This document shows positions 58,409-64,000 of a DNA stretch of 64,000 nucleotides, one piece after another. This DNA comes from Streptomyces sp. Tue6028 (GTDB taxonomy: Bacteria; Actinomycetota; Actinomycetes; Streptomycetales; Streptomycetaceae). The stretch covers positions 62,001 to 126,000 of the forward strand of contig NZ_MLCE01000023.1 in assembly GCF_002300165.1 (NCBI RefSeq), in the 5' to 3' direction. The notes under the pieces are model-generated. The model saw nothing but the letters and a program-made list of their open reading frames with translations. It ran no database searches and had not been told where the DNA came from. A program made the translations under genes and the position numbers. How positions within the stretch are numbered: position 1 is the stretch's first letter; the number at the start of each line of letters is the position of its first letter.

Positions 58409-60445
58409 ATGAGGACTTCCGCGCGCCACAGACTCGTGGCGCTCACCGCGGTGACGGCGCTCGCCGCCGGCACCGCGACCGCGCTGGCGCCCGGAGCGTC
58501 GGCCGACGTCACCGGATGGCCGGCGACCGACGGCAGGATCGCCGTGGTCAACGACGGCATCATGTCGACGGACGTCACCGGCAACGACGAGAAGCGCATC
58601 TCCAACGGCTCCGACGACGAGTCGCCCGCGTGGTCGCCCGACGGCAGCCGCGTGGTCTTCGAGGACGCCGGATCACTGCAGACCATCGGCGTCACCGGCA
58701 GCACCAGGACGACGGTCTACGAGGGTGCCGACAGCGGCCCCTCGGCGTCGCACCCGACGTACTGGACCTACGGCCGCGAGATCGTCTACTCCGCGGCGAG
58801 CAAGCTGTACTCCATCGCCGCCGACGGCAGCACCCCGGTCCGGCTGCTGGCCTCCGGCGGCTGCGACACCCTGCCGAGCGGCGACGCGGTCGGAAAGCGT
58901 CTCGTCTTCCAGCGCAACGGCGGCTCGTGCACCACCAAGACGCCGTCGGTCGTGCTCTACGACGCGGCGACGAAGACGCAGACCACGCTCGTCGCGAACG
59001 GCGGCTCGCCCGCCCTCTCGCCCGACGGCACCAAGGTCGCGTTCGTGCGCACCGTCGACGGTCACCGCCAGCTGTTCTCCGTCAACACCGACGGCACCGG
59101 CGAGCGCCGCCTGACCGACGACGACGGCGAGTACGACACCCCCTCCTGGGCGCCCGCGAGCGACCGGCTCGTCGTGCACTTCGACCGGCCCACCAGCGGC
59201 GGCCGCCAGGAGAGCAACATCGTCATGACGATCACCGCGGACGCGGTGACGGAGGGCGAGCCCTTCCCGTGGGGCGGCCGTTCGCCCGCCTGGCAGCCGC
59301 TGCGCAAGAACACCGTCGTCCGGGTCTGGGGCGCCGACGTCTACGGCAGCAACATCGCCGGCTCCCGCTGGACGTGGAACACGGTCGGCAAGAGCGAGGC
59401 GGGGCTGATGAACGCCTCGTCCGCCGTCCTGGTCTCCCGGGACAGCCAGTCGTACGCGCTCACGGCGCCCGCCCTCGCGGGCAAGAAGCACGGACCGGTC
59501 CTGCTGACGCCCTCGACCTCGGTCTCCTCGGCCGTGCAGGCGGAGCTGAAGCGGGTCCTCAAGCCCGGCGCCACGGTCTACCTGGTCGGCGGCACGTCGA
59601 TCCTCAGCAGCGCGGTCGCCTCGAAGGTCTCCGCGCTGGGCTTCACCCCGAAGCGGCTGGCGGGCACCTCGCGCTACTCGACCTCGGTCGCCGTCGCGAA
59701 GTCCATCACCAGCGCTCCCGAGTACGTGTTCCTGGCGACCGGCACCGACTACCACTCGGCGCTCGCCGCCGCGTCCGCCGCGGGCTCCCTGGGGACCGGC
59801 GGCAAGGCCGTCGTCGTGCTCAACGACGGGAACACGCTGACCTCGTCGGTGAAGTCGTACCTGAACGGCCTCGACCCGGACGAGACCTACATGATCCCGG
59901 TCGGTGCCTCGGCGAAGTACGCGCTCACCCACACGTCCTTCTCCAAGTGGCCCTCCCGGTACACCTACTACCCGGTGACCGCGTCCACCAACGAGGGCAC
60001 CGCGGCCGCGCTGGCCGCGATGTGGTGGCGCGCGCCGAGCAGCGCGGCGCTCGCGTACACGGACAGCTGGCGCGGCGGCGCCACGGCGGGCGCCGCGATG
60101 AACGTGTTCGGCCCGCTGCTGTGGACGGACGTCAGCGCCCTCTCCGCCGACACCAGGTCCTACCTGGTCAAGGGCGCCGCGAACCTGGGCGGTCTGGCGG
60201 TCTTCGGCGGCACCGGCTCGGTGTCGACGGCGGCACTGAACTCCGCGGGCGCGGCGATCAGCGCGAACAGCAGCCAGTGGACGTACATGCCGGACTACAA
60301 CGGCCTTGCCCCGCAGGCGAGTTCGTTCTCCTCGGCCACGGTCGGCGGCCCGGCCGCGGGTGCTCCGGCGGCGCGTCCCGGCACGGCGCCGCGGCCCGTC
60401 ACCGCGCCGGACCTCGCTCCGCTCAGCAGCCGCCACCAGCAGTAG
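58409..60445 (+). CDS. Secreted beta-propeller protein with cell-wall-binding repeats
   Basis: 678 residues. Signal peptide near 1-33 (ALTAVTALAAGTATALAPGA). Residues ~40-300 contain WD40-like/TolB-type beta-propeller motifs (SPAWSPDGSRVVFEDA, SPALSPDGTKVAFVRT, DTPSWAPASDRLVV). Residues ~330-640 hold cell-wall-binding type 2 repeats (VYLVGGTSILSSAVASKVSA, LAGTSRYSTSVAVAKS, YVFLATGTDYHSALAAASAA), as in SLH-like anchoring of clostridial and actinobacterial surface proteins. Function unknown; it is probably wall-associated. Its 3' end overlaps the convergent methyltransferase by 23 bases. Confidence 0.85.
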   Translation: MRTSARHRLVALTAVTALAAGTATALAPGASADVTGWPATDGRIAVVNDGIMSTDVTGNDEKRISNGSDDESPAWSPDGSRVVFEDAGSLQTIGVTGSTRTTVYEGADSGPSASHPTYWTYGREIVYSAASKLYSIAADGSTPVRLLASGGCDTLPSGDAVGKRLVFQRNGGSCTTKTPSVVLYDAATKTQTTLVANGGSPALSPDGTKVAFVRTVDGHRQLFSVNTDGTGERRLTDDDGEYDTPSWAPASDRLVVHFDRPTSGGRQESNIVMTITADAVTEGEPFPWGGRSPAWQPLRKNTVVRVWGADVYGSNIAGSRWTWNTVGKSEAGLMNASSAVLVSRDSQSYALTAPALAGKKHGPVLLTPSTSVSSAVQAELKRVLKPGATVYLVGGTSILSSAVASKVSALGFTPKRLAGTSRYSTSVAVAKSITSAPEYVFLATGTDYHSALAAASAAGSLGTGGKAVVVLNDGNTLTSSVKSYLNGLDPDETYMIPVGASAKYALTHTSFSKWPSRYTYYPVTASTNEGTAAALAAMWWRAPSSAALAYTDSWRGGATAGAAMNVFGPLLWTDVSALSADTRSYLVKGAANLGGLAVFGGTGSVSTAALNSAGAAISANSSQWTYMPDYNGLAPQASSFSSATVGGPAAGAPAARPGTAPRPVTAPDLAPLSSRHQQ

Positions 60446-61616
60446 GCGGCTGCGCGGGTGCCCCCACCAGCATGGTCGGGGCACCCGCCACCCGCGTCAG
60501 GAACACCGTCGCGGAAGCGGGCCCCTGCGGCTTCACCTTCCGCCGCAACTCCTCCGGCTCGACGGCCGAGCCCCGCTTCTTGACCGTCAGCACACCGACC
60601 TCGCGCTCCCGCAGCAACGCCTTCAGGCGCTTGACGTTGAAGGGCAGCCGGTCGGTGATCTCGTAGGCGGAGGCGTACGGCGTCGGCCGCAGTTCGTCCG
60701 ACGTGACGTAGGCGATGGTCTCGTCGATCAGGCCGCCGTCGAGGTCCTCGGCCACCTCCGCGACCAGGTGTGCGCGGATGACGGCGCCGTCGGGCTCGTA
60801 CAGGTAGCGGCCGACCGGACGCACGGCGGGATCGGGCAGGCCGCGGCCGCGCAGTTCGCGCGGGCCGGGCAGCAGGGTGGCCCGCACCAGCCCCGGCTCG
60901 GTGCCGAACCACAGCACCGCCTCCTTCACGTCCCCGCCGTCGGAGATCCACTCGGCCTCGGCCTCGGCGGGCACCGTCTCGTGCGGGATGCCGGGGGCGA
61001 TCTTCAAGGCGGCCAGCGGCGCCTTCGTCGCGGTCTCGACCGCCCAGGACAGCGGCGGCGAGTAGGCCTCCGGGTCGAAGATCCGGCCCCGGCCGCCACG
61101 CCGTGCCGGGTCCACGAAGACCGCCTCGTACGCGGAGGTGTCGACGGCGGTGACATCCGCCTCGCGGACCTCGATCAGCTCCGAGAGCCCCAGCGCGTCC
61201 GCGTTCGCGCGGGCGACCGCCGCGGTCAGCGGGTCGCGGTCGACGGCGAGGACCCGGATGCCGGCGCGGGCCAGCGCGATCGCGTCGCCGCCGATCCCGC
61301 AGCACAGGTCGGCCACGGAGCGGATGCCCAGTTCCTGGAACCGCCGCGCGCGGTGGGCCGCCACGCTCGTCCGCGTCGACTGCTCGACCCCGTTCGGGGT
61401 GAAGAACATCCGCTCCGCGTCCTCGGCCCCGAACTTCGCCGTGGCCCGCTGCCGCAGCCGCTCCTGCCCGAGGGCGGCGGAGACCAGCTCGGCCGGGTGC
61501 TCGCGGCGCAGCCGGGTGGCCACGGCCAGTTCCCGCGCCGGTTCGGTGCCGCGGACCTCGTCGAGCAGGGCGCGGCCCTCGGGGGTGAGGAGGGAGGCGA
61601 AGGAGACGTCGTTCAC
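60423..61616 (-). CDS. Class I SAM-dependent methyltransferase
   Basis: 397 residues on the minus strand from GTG 61616. The SAM-binding glycine loop is VADLCCGIGGDAIALARAGI, followed by VLAVDRDPLTAAVARANADA and the acidic VFVDPARRGGRGRIFDP. The DPARR motif resembles THUMP-like and RNA-modifying methyltransferases; the target is unknown. An open frame continues upstream to 61754 but is unlikely to be translated (Cys/His-rich, no family support). Divergent from the polysaccharide deacetylase, convergent with the propeller protein. Confidence 0.8.
   Translation of the reverse strand: MNDVSFASLLTPEGRALLDEVRGTEPARELAVATRLRREHPAELVSAALGQERLRQRATAKFGAEDAERMFFTPNGVEQSTRTSVAAHRARRFQELGIRSVADLCCGIGGDAIALARAGIRVLAVDRDPLTAAVARANADALGLSELIEVREADVTAVDTSAYEAVFVDPARRGGRGRIFDPEAYSPPLSWAVETATKAPLAALKIAPGIPHETVPAEAEAEWISDGGDVKEAVLWFGTEPGLVRATLLPGPRELRGRGLPDPAVRPVGRYLYEPDGAVIRAHLVAEVAEDLDGGLIDETIAYVTSDELRPTPYASAYEITDRLPFNVKRLKALLREREVGVLTVKKRGSAVEPEELRRKVKPQGPASATVFLTRVAGAPTMLVGAPAQPPTAGGGC
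60426..60488. terminator. Pair of hairpins at a convergent gene junction
   Basis: GCAGCCGCC (60426-60434) pairs with GGCGGCTGC (60445-60453), and GCGGGTGCCCC (60454-60464) pairs with GGGGCACCCGC (60478-60488). Both lie at the end of the propeller gene and inside the 3' end of the methyltransferase gene, so they could stop transcription from both directions. Confidence 0.6.
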
Positions 61617-61717
61617 CGGCCCATTGTGGGCCAGTCGGTGGATGCTGCGCGTCCGGCAGTGGGGCCGCGGTGGTGTCGGGGCCTCGTGAGGGGCTCGCGC
61701 TGGGAAGATCCCGCACC

Positions 61718-62638
61718 ATGCGATCAGTGCGACAAAATGATAAAACCGCCGCAATGCGGGCCGGTGTTCGCGGCGGTCTTGCCGTGCTCGCCCTCACCGC
61801 TCTCGTCTCCGGCTGCTCCGGCGGGGAATCCGGCGTCAAGGGGACCCCCGGCCAGCAGCCGAAGGTCAAGGCGTCCCCCGCCGCCGGCTCCTATGCCGAC
61901 CGGGTGAGCAACACCCAGGCCGAGCGCGTCGCCGCCGCCAAGCGCTGGGGCCTGGACAGGGCGCCGCTCGTGCCCCCGGCGCCGCCCGCCACGAAGCCGG
62001 TGATCAAGGCCCGCGACGGGTTCGAGGTCGACGGCCAGGAGGAGGAGGGGCTGCCCCCGGTCTTCACCACCGTCCCCACCAAGGACAAGGTCGTCTTCCT
62101 CACCATCGACGACGGCGAGGAGAAGGACCCGAAGTTCCTGCGGATGATGAGCGATCTGAAGATCCCGTACACCGCCTTCCTCAGCAACTACCTGATCAAG
62201 GACGACTACGGGTACTTCCGCGAGATGCGCGACCGCGGTGTCACCCTCAACAACCACACGCTGCACCACCCGTACCTCCCCGGGCTGTCGTACGACGAGC
62301 AGAGGGAGGAGATCTGCGGCATGCAGGCCATCATGACGAAGCAGTTCGGCAAGCGCCCCACGCTCTTCCGGCCGCCCTACGGCGACTACGACGGCGACAC
62401 CCTGCGCGCCGCCAAGTCCTGCGGCATCAAGTACGCCCCGATCTGGGACGAGGAGGTCTACGTCGACCACTGGGAGTACCGCGAGGACGACCGGGACCTG
62501 CACCCCGGCGACATCGTCCTCACCCACTTCCGGGGCCGCGCCGACTGGGACGGCACGATGACCGACATGGTCCGCCGCTTCCTGAAGAAGGTCACGGACA
62601 AGGGGTACGCGGTGGCGCGCCTGGAGGACTACCTGTGA
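61718..62638 (+). CDS. Polysaccharide deacetylase lipoprotein (NodB domain)
   Basis: 306 residues from ATG 61718. A lipoprotein signal with Cys in LTALVSGCSGG. The NodB domain keeps motif 1 (FLTIDDGEE with metal Asp pair), motif 2 NHTLHHPYLPGL (His pair), motif 3 RPPYGDYDG, a WDEEVYVDHW block and motif 5 as DIVLTHFRG. It should remove acyl groups from a polysaccharide such as peptidoglycan or chitin outside the membrane; which one cannot be told. Start is in an AT-richer patch. Its stop overlaps the GTG of a paralogue. Confidence 0.87.
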   Translation: MRSVRQNDKTAAMRAGVRGGLAVLALTALVSGCSGGESGVKGTPGQQPKVKASPAAGSYADRVSNTQAERVAAAKRWGLDRAPLVPPAPPATKPVIKARDGFEVDGQEEEGLPPVFTTVPTKDKVVFLTIDDGEEKDPKFLRMMSDLKIPYTAFLSNYLIKDDYGYFREMRDRGVTLNNHTLHHPYLPGLSYDEQREEICGMQAIMTKQFGKRPTLFRPPYGDYDGDTLRAAKSCGIKYAPIWDEEVYVDHWEYREDDRDLHPGDIVLTHFRGRADWDGTMTDMVRRFLKKVTDKGYAVARLEDYL

Positions 62639-63480
62639 GGCTCCGGGTGCGGCGCCCGGCGCGCCCGCGGCCACCGCACCCGGCGCGGCGCGGGGTGTGT
62701 GCGCTCGGTGCCGGACTGCTCGCCGCCGTGCTGCTCACCGGCTGCGCCCAGTCCGTCGACCCCATCGAGCGGCTGGGCAAGAAAGCGGCGCAGAAGGTAC
62801 GGCCCCGGGAGTCGGCGTACCGCCGCTGGGGCCTCGCCGCCCCGCTCGCCCGCCCGCCGCGCCCGCCCGCTCGGACCGTCGCACGCCCCGCCGGCCCCGG
62901 ACTGCCGCCCGTCGTGGACCACGTCCCCACCCACGACCGGGTGGTCTTCCTGACCTACGACGACGGCGCCGAGCGCGATCCGCGGTTCGTCGACATGGTC
63001 CGTGAACTGCGGCTGCCGGTCAGCGTGTTCCTCACGGACGCTGTCGTCGGGCCGGGGTACGGGGACTTCGCCCGGCTCCGCGCGGTCGGCGCGAGCGTGC
63101 AGAACCACACCCTCGACCACGCCTCCCTGCGCGGCCTGCCCTATGTCGGCCAGCGCGCCGAGATCTGCGGCCAGCAGGACAAGCTCAAACAGCGCTTCGG
63201 CATCCGGCCCCGGCTGCTGCGGCCCCCGTACGGCACCTACGACCGCACCACGCTGCGCGCCGCCGCCGACTGCGGGGTCGCCGCCGTCGTGCTGTGGCGG
63301 GCCTCCATGCGGGCGGAAGGACTGAGCTACGAGCACGGGCACGAGCTGCGGCCGGGCGACATCGTCCTGGCCCGGCCGGAGGACACCGGCGGAGTGACGC
63401 TCATCGACTCCACGACCCGCCTGCTGCGCCGCATCCAGGCGCAGGGATTCACGGTGGCCCGGCTGGAGGACTACCTCTGA
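62635..63480 (+). CDS. NodB-like lipoprotein, probably inactive or altered
   Basis: 281 residues, GTG start overlapping the previous stop. A lipobox is LLTGCAQSVDP. Motif 1 (FLTYDDGAE), motif 2 (NHTLDHASLRG) and motif 3 (RPPYGTYD) survive, but where the first paralogue has WDEEVYVDHW and DIVLTHF, this one has LWRASMRAEGL and DIVLARPE, so motif 4 acid/Trp and the motif 5 His are lost. It may bind rather than deacetylate sugar, or act by another route. Clear tandem duplicate of its neighbour. Confidence 0.82.
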   Translation: MRLRVRRPARPRPPHPARRGVCALGAGLLAAVLLTGCAQSVDPIERLGKKAAQKVRPRESAYRRWGLAAPLARPPRPPARTVARPAGPGLPPVVDHVPTHDRVVFLTYDDGAERDPRFVDMVRELRLPVSVFLTDAVVGPGYGDFARLRAVGASVQNHTLDHASLRGLPYVGQRAEICGQQDKLKQRFGIRPRLLRPPYGTYDRTTLRAAADCGVAAVVLWRASMRAEGLSYEHGHELRPGDIVLARPEDTGGVTLIDSTTRLLRRIQAQGFTVARLEDYL

Positions 63481-63559
63481 GCTCCGCCTCGGGGACGGGG
63501 AAGCGGACGTGAACGCGCGCGGACGTGCGCCGAGGTTTTGCGGACATGTAAGCGCCGCG

Positions 63560-63586
63560 TTGGCACTCCGCTTGACCGAGTGCTAA
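63560..63586. promoter_or_regulatory. CIRCE element 1 (HrcA operator) with groES promoter
   Basis: TTGGCACTC-N9-GAGTGCTAA, the standard CIRCE inverted repeat bound by the heat-shock repressor HrcA. A TTGACC -35 (63572-63577) lies in the spacer and CATAGT (63594-63599) can serve as -10, 16 bases on, so HrcA binding would cover the promoter. Confidence 0.9.
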
Positions 63587-63606
63587 TCGCAGTCATAGTC
63601 TCGGCC

Positions 63607-63633
63607 CTGGCACTCCCCCCTGGAGAGTGCCAA
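63607..63633. promoter_or_regulatory. CIRCE element 2 (HrcA operator)
   Basis: CTGGCACTC-N9-GAGTGCCAA, a second CIRCE inverted repeat 20 bases after the first and just downstream of the predicted start point. Two CIRCE copies ahead of groES are usual in Streptomyces. Confidence 0.88.
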
Positions 63634-63730
63634 TAGCGACGGGCAGGTCCGGCACCCGCGACGACGGATCGACCTGGTCGCCACCTCAGACAGTTAACCC
63701 CGTGAGATCTCCGAAGGGGGAGGTCGGATC

Positions 63731-64000
63731 GTGACGACCGCCAGCTCCAAGGTTGCCATCAAGCCGCTCGAGGACCGCATCGTGGTCCAGCCGCTGGACG
63801 CCGAGCAGACCACGGCCTCTGGCCTGGTCATTCCGGACACCGCCAAGGAGAAGCCCCAGGAGGGCGTCGTCCTGGCCGTGGGCCCGGGCCGCATCGAGGA
63901 CGGAAAGCGCGTCGAGCTCGACGTCACCGTCGGCGATGTCGTGCTGTACAGCAAGTACGGCGGCACCGAGGTGAAGTACAACGGCGAGGAGTACCTCGTC
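63731..64000 (+). CDS. groES: Co-chaperonin GroES (3' end outside the window)
   Basis: GTG start at 63731 with GAAGGGGGAGG upstream; 90 codons are visible before the window ends, of about 102 expected. The start MTTASSKVAIKPLEDRIVVQ and the motif GLVIPDTAKEKPQEGVVLAV, which contains the mobile loop that docks on GroEL, are standard. GroES caps GroEL in protein folding. The promoter carries two CIRCE elements. Confidence 0.97.
   Translation, partial: MTTASSKVAIKPLEDRIVVQPLDAEQTTASGLVIPDTAKEKPQEGVVLAVGPGRIEDGKRVELDVTVGDVVLYSKYGGTEVKYNGEEYLV

Noticed and set aside
61617..61754. Methyltransferase start at the upstream ATG 61754
   Set aside because: The 46 extra residues are Cys/His/Pro-rich without family similarity and would overlap the divergent deacetylase start.

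Overview
The window is high-GC DNA with strong third-position G/C bias, frequent GTG starts and ATGA/GTGA overlaps. It carries the actinobacterial S10-spc-alpha ribosomal arrangement (with adk, map, infA and rpmJ inside), an IF-1/L36/S13/S11/RpoA/L17 run, rplM-rpsI-glmM-glmS, and groES behind two CIRCE elements. Together with MsiK-type sugar-transport logic, CebR-box and ECF42 signals, this points to a Streptomyces chromosome core. The species cannot be told from the sequence alone.

Layout. 1-2196: accessory left edge with two paralogous proteins of unknown function (the first cut by the window edge), a small coupled ORF and a SUKH-3 type immunity-like protein. 2644-20213: uninterrupted ribosomal/transcription/translation block (rpsJ to rplQ, with secY, adk, map, infA, rpoA) and truA. 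20530-26295: a four-gene, start-stop-overlapping operon encoding a cellulose-synthase-like GT2, a GH26-like lipoprotein hydrolase and two multi-membrane-span GT-C enzymes; it looks like a synthase-dependent exopolysaccharide system set between truA and rplM. 26485-28658: a convergent membrane-anchored protein and a GT87-like mannosyltransferase. 28844-41427: rplM, rpsI, glmM, DUF389, coaA, glmS, acpS, nnrE-nnrD, an L,D-transpeptidase, alr, an alpha/beta hydrolase and tsaE (wall-precursor and cofactor housekeeping). 41604-45261: a small conserved-looking ORF behind an iron-box-like palindrome, a secreted YkuD-like protein, then tsaB-rimI-tsaD and a small coupled ORF.

45427-55120: a xylan-utilisation island: LacI repressor, solute-binding lipoprotein, two permeases and GH3 beta-xylosidase (bxlEFG-bxlA type), a second LacI paralogue, and a secreted GH10 xylanase with a CBM2. 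Related near-palindromes of the CCGAAACTTTCGG kind lie upstream of the regulators, the transporter operon and the xylanase; the xylanase promoter also carries a perfect CebR box (TGGGAGCGCTCCCA) across its -10 region. The picture is xylanase outside the cell, xylobiose uptake, intracellular xylosidase, with dual xylan/cellulose gating of the secreted enzyme. No ABC ATPase is present, consistent with use of the shared MsiK ATPase.

55226-64000: an LCP-family ligase, a DGPF/YCII protein plus ECF42-type sigma factor with a matching TGTCGA-N17-CGAC promoter, a secreted beta-propeller/cell-wall-binding-repeat protein, a SAM methyltransferase in convergent overlap, tandem NodB-like lipoproteins (the second lacking late catalytic motifs), and the start of groES. 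Strong hairpins (12445-12478, 19272-19302, 29884-29925) punctuate the core operons. Two minisatellite-like arrays (31 bp near 41896, 34 bp near 46563) sit in intergenic DNA. I saw no tRNA, rRNA, CRISPR array, insertion sequence or phage gene.
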